Shown: positions 7,629-16,655 of the stretch, piece by piece | Layout: each line of letters opens with the position of its first letter | Numbering within the stretch: the first letter of the stretch is position 1 | Source of the DNA: Bergeyella_A cardium | GTDB taxonomy: Bacteria > Bacteroidota > Bacteroidia > Flavobacteriales > Weeksellaceae | DNA: 64,000 nucleotides | Reading direction: 5' to 3' (one strand) | NCBI RefSeq assembly: GCF_030012605.2 | Contig: NZ_CP114055.2 | Program-made: the position numbers and the translations under genes | Notes under the pieces: model-generated | Database searches by the model: none | What the model saw: the letters and a program-made list of their open reading frames with translations, nothing else | What the model was told of the DNA's origin: nothing

Positions 7629-9029
7629 ATGAAGAATAACAAAAGCTGGTTAGGGGCTCTCCTGATGTTTCCTTTCTTAGGATTTTCTCAGGCTGTCCCT
7701 CCCACTTTGCAGGAGCTTGTAGATAAAGCTCTCGCTATTGATGGAACCCTTAATGAGCAGCAACTTCAAAACAAACTCACTGCTCTTAATGATGAAAAAC
7801 TAAAAGACATCTTCCTCCCAAAGCTGGATATTTCTGGCAAAGCGGGCTATATGTATACTTCGGTAGGATATACCACTCCTGAAATCCATCTTCCCCCAAT
7901 CCCGAAATTGTTCCCAGGGAAAACCATTCCCGACTATTCTAATAATCTCAATATTTCGGGTATTTCCTCGCTGGCAAAGGCAGAAGCCTCTATGGTGCTC
8001 TATTCTGGTGGTAAAGTCAAGTATTTGAAACAAGCAAATGCTGAAAAAGCCCTCTCCGAAGAGCAGATGATGGAGAAGACAAAAGATGATATCGTTACCA
8101 CTATTTCAAAGGCGTATGACCAGCTTGCCCTCTTGGAGGAAGCCAGAAAAGTCTTGGAGGAAAGTAAAAAACGATTGGATATCAACCGAAAAACTGCCGA
8201 TAAAGCCCTTGGATATGGGCTGATTACACCTTATGACCATAAGAAAATCGAGCTTGCACAGGCGGTATTAGATTCCAAAATCGTAGAATATGAAGGGAAG
8301 AAAGCTCTCGTCATCACTCAGCTTCAAATTCTTACAGGTATAGAAAAGGAAAGGCTTATGGAGCTCTCTCCAGAGCTTCAGCCTGTGCTTTATACTTTGG
8401 AAAGTCAGGATATTAGCAATAGAGCTGAGCTGAAAGCATTGGAGCACGGCATCAAAGCCTCAGAATATAAAATCCAAGCTGAAAGAAGGTGGTGGGTTCC
8501 CAAAGTGCAGGCGCTGGCATCATTGTCCTACGCGGGACTTTATAGCAACCATATCTCCACCTCCAAAGAAACCCTCTATGGCTTAGGAAAGAAGTTGGAT
8601 TTAAACCCTTCAAACCTGAATATTTTCCCTATCTTCCAAGTGGGAATAGGTTTTAAATGGGAAATTTTTGATGGAAACGAAGGCAAAACCTCCATAAAAG
8701 AAGCGAGCATTAATAAAGAAATCCTCATCAATAAAAAAGCAGATGCCGAGCGAAAACTCAAACTCAACCTCGCGAATAATCAAACCAATTATGAGATTTC
8801 AAATGCGCAAATCAGTCTGAAAGATAAAGCCAGAAGCATTGCACGAACGGCTCTTGAGAATGTAGAGAAAGAATTCCGCTATGGAACCAAAAAATCCTCC
8901 GATTTAATAGATGCAGAAACTGATTTCCAAAATGCAGAATTAGAATACAAAACCGCTATCTTCAACCAGAGGAGAAACGCCATAGAGCTTATGAAATCTA
9001 CCCAAAGTTTAGATCTAAATAAATTATAA
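7629..9029 (+). CDS. TolC-family outer membrane efflux protein
   Basis: A 466-aa protein with a signal peptide (MKNNKSWLGALLMFPFLGFSQA) and long amphipathic coiled-coil helices in the two-fold repeated arrangement of TolC channels, ending in KSSDLIDAETDFQNAELEYK, the conserved second-repeat motif. It should form the outer membrane tunnel of a tripartite exporter. An in-frame TTG at 7602 overlaps the promoter box, so ATG 7629 is the better start. It begins an operon with the HlyD lipoprotein (48-nt gap) and the ABC-2 permease. Confidence 0.9.
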   Translation: MKNNKSWLGALLMFPFLGFSQAVPPTLQELVDKALAIDGTLNEQQLQNKLTALNDEKLKDIFLPKLDISGKAGYMYTSVGYTTPEIHLPPIPKLFPGKTIPDYSNNLNISGISSLAKAEASMVLYSGGKVKYLKQANAEKALSEEQMMEKTKDDIVTTISKAYDQLALLEEARKVLEESKKRLDINRKTADKALGYGLITPYDHKKIELAQAVLDSKIVEYEGKKALVITQLQILTGIEKERLMELSPELQPVLYTLESQDISNRAELKALEHGIKASEYKIQAERRWWVPKVQALASLSYAGLYSNHISTSKETLYGLGKKLDLNPSNLNIFPIFQVGIGFKWEIFDGNEGKTSIKEASINKEILINKKADAERKLKLNLANNQTNYEISNAQISLKDKARSIARTALENVEKEFRYGTKKSSDLIDAETDFQNAELEYKTAIFNQRRNAIELMKSTQSLDLNKL

Positions 9030-9076
9030 AACCTCAGTATTATCATTCATTCATCATAAAATTAACAACAAACAAA

Positions 9077-10039
9077 ATGAAAAATATCAGTAAAATGCTC
9101 ATCCTTTTAGCTCTTTCATCTTTGGTTTCCTGCGGAAAGAACCCACAGAACAATGAAAAAGGCTTTGATGGGAAAACCAAAAAAGAAGTTATTTCCTTTG
9201 CACCGAAAGTTACGGGCAGGATACTTGAAATCTATGTAGAAGAAGGACAAACCGTAAAAGCAGGCGATACCCTCGCGAAGATTGACATCCCTGAAGTGTC
9301 CGCAAAGATGGCTCAGGCAAAGGGAGTTTCAGAAGCTGCCCTTGCCCAAGTGAAAATGGCAAAGAATGGAGCTACAAAAGACCAACTTACCCAGCTCAGA
9401 GCCAAGCAAAAGGGTTTGCAAGAGCAGTATGATTATGCCAGAAAATCCTACCAGCGAGCACAGAATATGTTTAATGACAGCCTGATGTCTCCACAGAGCT
9501 ATGATGAGATTTTTGCTAAATATCAAGGGGCAAAAGCACAGCTCGATGCGGTAAATGCCGAGCTCCACGATGTGGAAACAGGCACAAGATTCGAGAAAGT
9601 AGAAATGGCACAAGGACAAGCCGAGCAGGCACTTGGTGTGCTTCAGGAGGCGCGAACTGCCTACTCCGAGCGGTATGTCATTGCGACCAGCGATATGGAA
9701 ATCGAGACCATCTCCCTTCACAAAGGCGAGCTGGCTACGGCGGGCTATCCACTCTTCAATGGCTATGTGCCAAAATCCACCTATTTCCGCTTTACCATCC
9801 CCGAAAGCAAAATGGAAAAATACAGGAACGGACAAACCGTTCAGATAAAATCAACCTACGGAAACCACCGTATCTCGGGTAAGATTGTGGCAGTTAAGCA
9901 GCTCACAAAATACGCAGATATTACCACTGCCTTCCCAGATTTTGAGCCTCAAGATGCGGTCTATGAGCTGAAAGTGATCCCAACAGATAAGGCAAAGGCA
10001 AATACCTTATTGGTCAATTCAAGTGTGATTTTAGAATAG
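9077..10039 (+). CDS. HlyD-family periplasmic adaptor lipoprotein
   Basis: A 320-aa protein with lipobox LSSLVSC at residues 14-20, so it is probably anchored in a membrane by its lipidated cysteine. KVTGRILEIYVEEGQTVKAGDTLAKID is the biotinyl-lipoyl half motif. A long coiled coil (about residues 75-190) follows, then a beta-barrel domain. It should bridge the ABC-2 permease and the TolC protein. It is short compared with RND adaptors but normal for YbhG/HlyD-type ABC adaptors. It sits in the middle of the operon, 4 nt before the permease gene. Confidence 0.9.
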   Translation: MKNISKMLILLALSSLVSCGKNPQNNEKGFDGKTKKEVISFAPKVTGRILEIYVEEGQTVKAGDTLAKIDIPEVSAKMAQAKGVSEAALAQVKMAKNGATKDQLTQLRAKQKGLQEQYDYARKSYQRAQNMFNDSLMSPQSYDEIFAKYQGAKAQLDAVNAELHDVETGTRFEKVEMAQGQAEQALGVLQEARTAYSERYVIATSDMEIETISLHKGELATAGYPLFNGYVPKSTYFRFTIPESKMEKYRNGQTVQIKSTYGNHRISGKIVAVKQLTKYADITTAFPDFEPQDAVYELKVIPTDKAKANTLLVNSSVILE

Positions 10040-10043
10040 AAAG

Positions 10044-11225
10044 ATGATGGGAATTTTAGCATTAATCAAAAGAGAGTTCAGGCTCTTCCTTACCAATAAA
10101 ACCCTACTTTCGGTCTTTTTCCTCGCTCCGATTGCTTATGCGCTCCTCATCGGCTTTACCTATAAGGAGGGTAAAGTAACTGAAATCCCCGTTTTGCTCG
10201 TGAATGCTGATAAAACGCCTACTGCACAGCAGGTCGTAGATATGTTGGAGGACAATTCCTCCCTAAGGCTCATCCACTATAGCCAAATACCGAAGGAGGT
10301 CTCTGCTGAGGTCATTCGCCAGAATGCCGCCGCGGTAGTCATCATTCCCGAGCGTTTCGAGGCGATGATGCTCCAAAAGAAATACCCAGAAATCAATGTA
10401 TATATCAACACTTCCAATGTGCTCACGGGTAATTTTGCCTCTAAGGCAATCCAAATTACGCTCGGTACATTTTCCGCAGGGGCAGAGATAAAAGCACTGC
10501 AGCGTAGGGGGATGTCTTCCGAGCAGGCAAAATCTCAGATGGAGCCCTTCAAGACGAACTACATCACCCTCTATAACACCACGAGCAACTACCTCGTATT
10601 TATGTGGCCACCGCTAATGGCGGTCGTCTTGCAGCAAGTGATTCTTTTGGCTATGGCGGTCTCATTTTCAGAGGATTTCAAGCGTACGAGCTTCATCACG
10701 GACTTTAATGGAAAGCAGCGATATACCGCACTTATTATGGCGATTAAAAGCCTCCCTATATGGCTTTTCTCTATCTTTAATCTCCTGATGTTCTATGCGT
10801 TCAGCTTATTCTTTAAGCTCCCTACTCCTGAAGATTCGTTGCATTTCTTTGGGGTAACCGCAGTTTTCGTTTTGGCGGCCTGCAACCTTGGGGTCTTCGT
10901 CAGCATCCTCGTGCCTGACCCGCTAAAGGCTACTCAGGTACTGATGGTGATCGCTTCGCCTGCTTTTATCGTCAGCGGATTTACTTGGCCTGTCTATTCT
11001 ATGCCCACTGCGCTGAGGTATTTAACGAATATTATCCCGCTCACGCCCTACTTAGAGGCGCTGAAAATATTGCTGATACAGAAGGGCGAGAGCAGCCTTA
11101 CCAATGGTTTTTATCTACAGCTCGTTGCGCAGTCGGTCATCTACTTTTTGTTGGGGTGGATTGCACTGAAAGTTAAGGTTAAAAGCCTCTTTAAGGCGGA
11201 TAAAACCCACCTTGAAACATCGTAG
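10044..11225 (+). CDS. ABC-2 type transporter permease
   Basis: A 393-aa membrane protein with one N-terminal helix, a periplasmic domain of about 150 residues, then about five C-terminal helices, as in YbhR/YhhJ permeases that export drugs or lipids. The order TolC-HlyD-permease is conserved for such exporters. No ATP-binding gene lies in the operon, and the next gene is a regulator, so the ATPase must come from elsewhere if the complex works. Two ATGs stand in tandem at 10044 and 10047. Confidence 0.87.
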   Translation: MMGILALIKREFRLFLTNKTLLSVFFLAPIAYALLIGFTYKEGKVTEIPVLLVNADKTPTAQQVVDMLEDNSSLRLIHYSQIPKEVSAEVIRQNAAAVVIIPERFEAMMLQKKYPEINVYINTSNVLTGNFASKAIQITLGTFSAGAEIKALQRRGMSSEQAKSQMEPFKTNYITLYNTTSNYLVFMWPPLMAVVLQQVILLAMAVSFSEDFKRTSFITDFNGKQRYTALIMAIKSLPIWLFSIFNLLMFYAFSLFFKLPTPEDSLHFFGVTAVFVLAACNLGVFVSILVPDPLKATQVLMVIASPAFIVSGFTWPVYSMPTALRYLTNIIPLTPYLEALKILLIQKGESSLTNGFYLQLVAQSVIYFLLGWIALKVKVKSLFKADKTHLETS

Positions 11226-11259
11226 AATGATATTTTTCATCATATTAGTTTGTGTTAAT

Positions 11260-11290
11260 GAAGTCTCCCCGCGCCTTGCTGGGAGGCTTC
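11260..11290 (+). terminator. Hairpin after the export operon
   Basis: GAAGTCTCCC and GGGAGGCTTC form a 10-bp stem (one G-T pair) with an 11-nt loop, 35 nt past the permease stop. The tail TGTTTCTAA is only weakly T-rich. Confidence 0.5.
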
Positions 11291-11388
11291 TGTTTCTAAT
11301 AGGGGACAGAAACCCTTTTAATATTATTTAATGCTCAGATAAGTAGAAAAAGGTAGTGTAGAAATCATCCATACAAAAGAAAAATATC

Positions 11389-11396
11389 TATTTTTG
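11389..11396 (+). promoter_or_regulatory. Promoter -7 box of the Crp/Fnr gene
   Basis: TATTTTTG fits TAnnTTTG 16 nt before the ATG at 11412, implying a very short leader. Confidence 0.55.
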
Positions 11397-11411
11397 TGGA
11401 AATAATCACCG

Positions 11412-11972
11412 ATGATGCTCCAAGAGAAATTAACTTCCATAATGTCTAACGACACTGATATAAAGGTATTTCTGGACGACTATACCCAAGAAAAATCGAT
11501 TAAAAAAGGCGAGGTGCTCTCCGCTGCAGGGAGCCATCAGCAGAATGTCTATTTTGTAGAGGAAGGGCTGCTCCGCACCTTTTATTACGAGCAGGGGAAG
11601 GATATTACCGCAGGATTCTATGTGGAGGGCAGCGTGCTTAGTCCGATTATTAACTTCGCTGAGCGCGAGGCATCCATCTACGATATTGAGGCATTGGAAA
11701 ACACCCGCGTGAGCTACTGCAACTATACCCAGCTCGATGCGCTCTGTAAAGTGTCTCTAACTATGGCGAACTTCACCAGATACATCCTACAAGACATTAT
11801 TTTAGAGAAAAATAAAAGGCTGGCGTACTTCCAGTATATGACCGCCAGAGATAAATACAATGCCCTCTTGGCAGAAAACCCCAGCATACTCCTGCGCGCT
11901 CCGCTGGGCGATATCGCATCTTTTCTGGGCATTACGCAGGAAACCCTGAGCAGAATCAGAAATCAGAAATAG
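11412..11972 (+). CDS. Crp/Fnr-family transcriptional regulator
   Basis: A 186-aa protein. Residues 20-110 form a cyclic-nucleotide-binding-like beta-roll (KKGEVLSAAGSHQQNVYFVEEGLLRTFYY), followed by the dimer helix and a winged helix ending in GDIASFLGITQETLSRIRNQK. No cysteines are arranged for an Fe-S cluster, so it is not an FNR-type oxygen sensor. Bacteroidota have many such regulators whose ligands are unknown. Its position just after the export operon suggests, but does not prove, a link. The next gene starts 5 nt downstream, so it probably leads an operon with the exonuclease, the SufT-like gene and menD. Confidence 0.87.
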   Translation: MMLQEKLTSIMSNDTDIKVFLDDYTQEKSIKKGEVLSAAGSHQQNVYFVEEGLLRTFYYEQGKDITAGFYVEGSVLSPIINFAEREASIYDIEALENTRVSYCNYTQLDALCKVSLTMANFTRYILQDIILEKNKRLAYFQYMTARDKYNALLAENPSILLRAPLGDIASFLGITQETLSRIRNQK

Positions 11973-11976
11973 GCAA

Positions 11977-12675
11977 ATGATTAAAAATATCCCCATCGAG
12001 CGCATCCTCTTCCTTGATATAGAAACCGTACCGCAGTGCGAAAACTGGGAAGACCTCCCCGAAACTACCCAAAAACTCTGGGCAAAAAAGACCCTCTCCC
12101 AAAGGCGAGAAGAAATCTCGGCGGGGGACTATTACCCTGAAAGAGCGGGCGTAATGGCAGAATTTGGCAAGATTGTCTGTATTTCCGTAGGGATGGTGGA
12201 TAGAAACGAGAGGCTCAAAATCAGAAGTTTCTCCAGCAATGATGAAAAAAATCTGCTGGATGAGTTTGGTCAAATCTTCAATAGCCCAAGGCTGATGAAT
12301 GTAATCCTCTGCGCACACAACGGTAAGGAGTTTGACTTCCCGTGGGTAGCCCGCCGCTTCCTCATCAATGGCTTAGAACCGCCCGCACCCTTCCAAATGT
12401 TTGGAAAGAAACCTTGGGAAGTGCCCCACCTCGATACGATGGAGCTATGGAAATTTGGCGATTACAAAAGCTTCATCTCTCTGGAGCTGATGGCGCATAT
12501 CTTCAATGTGCCCACTCCAAAAGACGATATAGACGGCTCTATGGTAGCAGAAATCTATTACAAAGAGCGAGATTTGCCAAGGATAGTAGCCTATTGTGAA
12601 AAAGATGTATTAACTTTGGCGAATATTTTCCGACGGCTTCGGCAGGAAGACCTACTGAAACGCAGCGGAGACTAA
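11977..12675 (+). CDS. DEDDy-type 3'-5' exonuclease related to the PolB proofreading domain
   Basis: A 232-aa protein. Exo I FLDIETVPQ (about 12-20), Exo II AHNGKEFDFPWVARRF (about 113-128) and Exo III YCEKDVLTL (about 206-214, tyrosine form) give the complete DEDDy metal site. No polymerase domain is present, so this is a stand-alone exonuclease as in the 'predicted 3'-5' exonuclease, PolB-like' family. The nucleic-acid substrate is unknown. It is tightly packed after the Crp/Fnr gene and 15 nt before the SufT-like gene. Confidence 0.87.
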   Translation: MIKNIPIERILFLDIETVPQCENWEDLPETTQKLWAKKTLSQRREEISAGDYYPERAGVMAEFGKIVCISVGMVDRNERLKIRSFSSNDEKNLLDEFGQIFNSPRLMNVILCAHNGKEFDFPWVARRFLINGLEPPAPFQMFGKKPWEVPHLDTMELWKFGDYKSFISLELMAHIFNVPTPKDDIDGSMVAEIYYKERDLPRIVAYCEKDVLTLANIFRRLRQEDLLKRSGD

Positions 12676-12690
12676 AATAATTTTTAGAAA

Positions 12691-13017
12691 ATGAAATATA
12701 CAGACGAACAAATCGCCGAGCTCGGCGAGAATATTATCAGGACACTTAAAACCGTTTATGACCCAGAAATCCCAGTAGACATCTATGAATTGGGATTAAT
12801 TTATGATGTACAAATCTCCGAAGAAGGCGATGTAAAAGTCGTAATGACCCTTACCACGCCCAACTGTCCTGTGGCAGAATCCCTGCCCGCAGAGGTAAAA
12901 GAAAAAGTAGGCGAAGTAGAGGGTGTGAATGATGTAGCGCTCGACCTTACCTTCGAGCCCGCTTGGAATAAAGAAATGATGAGCGAGGAAGCGAAATTTG
13001 AACTGGGAATGCTCTAA
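12691..13017 (+). CDS. SufT/MIP18-family Fe-S cluster assembly factor (DUF59)
   Basis: A 108-aa protein covering one DUF59 domain: VYDPEIPVDIYELGLIYDV and TLTTPNCPVAESLP with the conserved cysteine, ending in FEPAWNKEMM. Bacterial members (SufT) help mature Fe-S proteins and often sit in suf operons. No suf gene is adjacent here; menD starts 3 nt after the stop, so the two are co-transcribed. The role in Fe-S maturation is inferred from the family. Confidence 0.87.
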   Translation: MKYTDEQIAELGENIIRTLKTVYDPEIPVDIYELGLIYDVQISEEGDVKVVMTLTTPNCPVAESLPAEVKEKVGEVEGVNDVALDLTFEPAWNKEMMSEEAKFELGML

Positions 13018-13020
13018 CGA

Positions 13021-14694
13021 ATGAAAAGATATTCCACCAAAAGAAGTGTGCAGATTCTGGCACATATCCTTAAAGAATATGGAATTTCAGACGCTGTAAT
13101 CTCACCAGGCTCGCGCAATGCTCCGATAGCAATACACTTCGCCGAGACCGATTTCTTTAATTGTTTTAGCATTGTAGATGAGAGGTCTGCCGCTTTCGTA
13201 GCCCTCGGAATGGCAAAAAGCACTCGAATGCCCGTAGCGGTTACCTGTACCAGTGGCTCGGCGGCGGCTAATTATTACCCCGCCGTTACAGAGGCTTTCT
13301 ACCAAAACATCCCGCTCATTTTAATAACCGCTGATAGACCAAATGATTTTGTGGATATATTCGATGGGCAAACCATACGGCAGCAAAATCTCTATCAGCA
13401 GCATTCTTTTGGAGATTTTCAGCTTTTGGATGATGATGAAGATAATGCCGATGAATATAACTTCAACGCGATAAAAACCGCAGTGGAACTCTGCTTCGAG
13501 AAGCAAGGTCCAGTGCATATTAATATTCCATTAAAGGAACCTTTGTATTTGTTCTCAGAAGAAATTCCTTATTTCCCCTCAGTAGAAAATACAATCCCCA
13601 AGAGGAAATATGACCTCCCTGCGAGCCTCGTAGCCGAGTGGAACCTCGCAAAGCGAATCCTGATACTCGTAGGTACACGCCCCTATACTGAGGAGCTGGA
13701 AGCTCAGCTCGCACAGCTGGTGAAAAATCATTCGGCGGTGGTCCTCACCGAAGCGAATTCTAACCTTCATCATCCCAAGCTTTTTAGTCATACAGACCGA
13801 TATATCTTCGGTTTTAATGAGGAAGATTATAAGCACTTCGCACCCGATTTGCTCATTACCGTAGGTCAGAATATCGTCTCAAAAAAGGTAAAACAGTTTC
13901 TGAGAAAGGCACAACCAGAGAAACATTGGCATATAGATGAGCATTGGCACCCTGATACTTACTTCTGCCTCACCGAGAAAGTGAAAGCAAAGCCAGAGGT
14001 ATTCTTCTCAAATCTCTTGCAGAGAATCAGCCTTGAACCGAGCGCTTACTACAATCTCTGGGAATCTCTTAAAGAAAAGAAAGATGCCAAACATTTAGAA
14101 TATACGGAGAAAATAGGCTTTTCAGACTATTATTTATTCAGCATCTTACCGCTAAAAGTGCCAGAGAATTATCATATTCATTTCTCAAACTCCTCGGCGA
14201 TTCGCTATGCCCAGCTGTTTGATTTCCAAAACTACCGCATCAGTTGCAACAGAGGCGTGAGCGGTATAGAAGGCTGCACCTCTACGGCTATGGGATATGC
14301 TATGAAGAACCCAGAACCTACACTGCTTGTTACAGGAGATTTGGGCTTTTTCTATGATATTAATGCACTGTGGAACCAGTATATCCCACCCTTTACGAGG
14401 ATTATTTTATTTAATAATTCTGAGGGGAATATCTTTAAGATTATCCCTGGTCCTACGCAGGCAAATGAAAATGTATTGGAAGAATTTATCACAACGAAGC
14501 ATAAAAAAACCGCTGAACATCTGGCAAAACACTTTGGCTTCAGCTATGCAAAAGCAGAAGATGAAGTAACACTTGAGCGCATTCTCGATAATTTCTTCAA
14601 GCCAGATGCCCAACCAAAAATATTAGAGGTAATGACGGGCGAACAAAACAATGCCGATATTCTGAAGCAATACTTTGAATATCTTAATTCATAG
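13021..14694 (+). CDS. menD: 2-succinyl-5-enolpyruvyl-6-hydroxy-3-cyclohexene-1-carboxylate synthase (MenD)
   Basis: A 557-aa thiamine-diphosphate enzyme of menaquinone synthesis that joins isochorismate and 2-oxoglutarate. N-terminal VISPGSRNAPIAIHFAE and DERSAAFVALGMAKSTRMPV contain the MenD-specific pattern and the catalytic glutamate. C-terminal LLVTGDLGFFYDINAL with LFNNSEGNIF is the ThDP/Mg motif (GDxxx...N). The length is normal. Other men genes are not in the window. It is the last gene of the run begun by the Crp/Fnr gene. Confidence 0.95.
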   Translation: MKRYSTKRSVQILAHILKEYGISDAVISPGSRNAPIAIHFAETDFFNCFSIVDERSAAFVALGMAKSTRMPVAVTCTSGSAAANYYPAVTEAFYQNIPLILITADRPNDFVDIFDGQTIRQQNLYQQHSFGDFQLLDDDEDNADEYNFNAIKTAVELCFEKQGPVHINIPLKEPLYLFSEEIPYFPSVENTIPKRKYDLPASLVAEWNLAKRILILVGTRPYTEELEAQLAQLVKNHSAVVLTEANSNLHHPKLFSHTDRYIFGFNEEDYKHFAPDLLITVGQNIVSKKVKQFLRKAQPEKHWHIDEHWHPDTYFCLTEKVKAKPEVFFSNLLQRISLEPSAYYNLWESLKEKKDAKHLEYTEKIGFSDYYLFSILPLKVPENYHIHFSNSSAIRYAQLFDFQNYRISCNRGVSGIEGCTSTAMGYAMKNPEPTLLVTGDLGFFYDINALWNQYIPPFTRIILFNNSEGNIFKIIPGPTQANENVLEEFITTKHKKTAEHLAKHFGFSYAKAEDEVTLERILDNFFKPDAQPKILEVMTGEQNNADILKQYFEYLNS

Positions 14695-14739
14695 GATATA
14701 TATCATATAATAAAGGACAGGCTCAAGTATATTTTTTTA

Positions 14740-14747
14740 TACTTTTG
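14740..14747 (+). promoter_or_regulatory. Promoter -7 box of the nucleotidyltransferase gene
   Basis: TACTTTTG, 36 nt before the ATG at 14784. It overlaps an in-frame TTG, which argues against that earlier start. Confidence 0.6.
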
Positions 14748-14783
14748 CCGAGCATAAAATATAAGTTTAAATTTATAAAAGAT

Positions 14784-15800
14784 ATGAAGATTATAGTGCC
14801 AATGGCAGGGCGAGGCTCCCGACTAAGACCCCATACTTTAACCGTTCCTAAGCCCCTAATCCCTATTGCAGGCAAGCCTATCGTACAAAGGTTGGTAGAA
14901 GATATTGCCAAAGTAGCGGGCGAACCCATAGAAGAAATCGCATTTATTATCGGAGATTTTGGTCAGGAAGTGGTGGATTCTCTTATCCATATTGCGGAAA
15001 GTCTCGGTGCAAAAGGCTCTGTCTATACTCAGGATGAGCCACTTGGAACGGCTCACGCGATTAAATGTGCAGAGAAATCTATGCAGGGAGATGTTATCGT
15101 AGCTTTTGCAGATACGCTTTTCCGTGCAGATTTTGTATTAGATAAAAATTCAGACGGTGTTATCTGGGTAAAAAAAGTAGAAGACCCATCTGCTTTTGGC
15201 GTAGTTAAATTAGATGATTATGGCTTTATCACCGACTTTATAGAAAAGCCTCAAGTGTTTGTTTCAGATTTGGCAATCATTGGGATTTATTATTTTAAAT
15301 CCGCAGAGAACCTGATGAAAGAGATAAACTACCTTATAGATAACGATATAAAAGCAGGAGGAGAGTACCAGCTTACCGCAGCCCTTGAAAACCTTAGACA
15401 GAAAGGAGCTAAATTCTCCCTCGGAAAGGTAGATGACTGGATGGATTGCGGTAATAAAAACGCAACAGTGGAAACCAATGGGAAAATCCTTGAATATGAA
15501 AAGAACAATATGGCAAAGCACCCCGCTTCTGCGAAGATTGAGAACAGCCTTATCATTCCACCGTGCTTTATTGGCGAGAATGTAGAGATTATTAATTCTA
15601 AGATTGGTCCTTATGTCTCTCTTGGAAAGGGTACAAAGGTGATTAATTCCAATATCGAAACCTCGCTTATTCAGGAGAAGACGATAATCAATCACGGAAA
15701 CCTCAGCAATTCTATGATTGGGAATAATGCCCAGTATTACGGCGTAGCAAGGGAGATTTCTTTGGGAGATTTCTCGGTTCTTGATTTCCTTTCTCAATAA
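14784..15800 (+). CDS. Sugar-phosphate nucleotidyltransferase (RmlA/GlmU-like)
   Basis: A 338-aa protein. N-terminal MKIIVPMAGRGSRLRPHTLTVPKPLIPIAGKPIV is the nucleotide-binding signature GxGxRLxP...KPL of NDP-sugar pyrophosphorylases; DEPLGTAHAI and WMDCGNK mark the catalytic domain. The C-terminal 100 residues form a short left-handed beta-helix of hexapeptide type. It probably makes an activated sugar for cell-envelope polymers. The sugar cannot be told from sequence. It is longer than, and clearly distinct from, the RfbA at 44179. An intrinsic terminator follows. Confidence 0.85.
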   Translation: MKIIVPMAGRGSRLRPHTLTVPKPLIPIAGKPIVQRLVEDIAKVAGEPIEEIAFIIGDFGQEVVDSLIHIAESLGAKGSVYTQDEPLGTAHAIKCAEKSMQGDVIVAFADTLFRADFVLDKNSDGVIWVKKVEDPSAFGVVKLDDYGFITDFIEKPQVFVSDLAIIGIYYFKSAENLMKEINYLIDNDIKAGGEYQLTAALENLRQKGAKFSLGKVDDWMDCGNKNATVETNGKILEYEKNNMAKHPASAKIENSLIIPPCFIGENVEIINSKIGPYVSLGKGTKVINSNIETSLIQEKTIINHGNLSNSMIGNNAQYYGVAREISLGDFSVLDFLSQ

Positions 15801-15829
15801 AATTCAGAAAATACCGTTCAACAAAATGT

Positions 15830-15867
15830 TTGAGAGTTTAAATTGGTTTGAACTCTCAACTTGTTTT
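15830..15867 (+). terminator. Intrinsic terminator
   Basis: TTGAGAGTTTAAA and TTTGAACTCTCAA form a 13-bp stem (one G-T pair) with loop TTGG, followed by CTTGTTTT. Confidence 0.8.
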
Positions 15868-15878
15868 AAGTTTAGCAA

Positions 15879-16655
15879 ATGAAAAAACATATCTTTTTAT
15901 CCGTACTTTCAATATTTCTTATTTCGTGTAAGACAAGACAGGCTACGACTAAGGAAGCCCAGCCGAAGGTGAGCACAACTTCCTTTTTTAAGGAAATGAA
16001 GAAAGAACAAACCTTTGAGCAGCTTAAAATAAACAGCCAAATTAGTGTAGATATGGGCAGGTTTATCCCAACGATAGATGCAACCATTTATATTGAAAAA
16101 GATAAAAAGGTTTGGCTCAATGCCGCTGCAATATTTATTAATGTAGCTCGAGGAGTGGCTACGGAGGACGGGATAAAGGGCTATGAGAAGTGGAATAAAA
16201 CCTATATAGAATCGGATTTTAGCTATCTGAATAACTTGCTCAATGTAGATTTTATCAATTATAAGGCTTTTCAGAGTTTACTGATTGGGCGTACCTTTGT
16301 TCCCATCAATGAAGCCGATTTTATTCTGGATGAAACTCCTTCTGGCTTTAGTTTGAAGACGAAAAAGCTTCAAAAAATTAAGGATTCTGATTATCAGATG
16401 AGCTTAGAATATAGCCCAGCACTGGATTTAAAGAAAATTGATCTGAGAGAAGTTTCTGGCAAGGGCAATCAGCTCGAAGTTTATTATGAAAATTGGGCAG
16501 ATTACGGCTCATTACGCCTCCCAAAGACTGTTAAAATAATTATAAAAGGAGAAAAAAATGGTCAGATTCGTATAGAAAATACGAAATTTGACTTCAACAA
16601 GATGGAAACACCCTATTCTGTGCCTTCTAACTACACTAAAATCGAGATTAAATGA
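15879..16655 (+). CDS. DUF4292 lipoprotein
   Basis: A 258-aa protein with lipobox IFLISC (residues 12-17). The body is beta-rich, resembles the DUF4292 family of Bacteroidota and recalls LolA/LolB-type folds. The function is unknown. Its stop overlaps the ATG of the EnvC-like gene (ATGA at 16652-16655), so the two are translationally coupled, a pairing that is frequent in Flavobacteriia and suggests an envelope role. Confidence 0.85.
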   Translation: MKKHIFLSVLSIFLISCKTRQATTKEAQPKVSTTSFFKEMKKEQTFEQLKINSQISVDMGRFIPTIDATIYIEKDKKVWLNAAAIFINVARGVATEDGIKGYEKWNKTYIESDFSYLNNLLNVDFINYKAFQSLLIGRTFVPINEADFILDETPSGFSLKTKKLQKIKDSDYQMSLEYSPALDLKKIDLREVSGKGNQLEVYYENWADYGSLRLPKTVKIIIKGEKNGQIRIENTKFDFNKMETPYSVPSNYTKIEIK

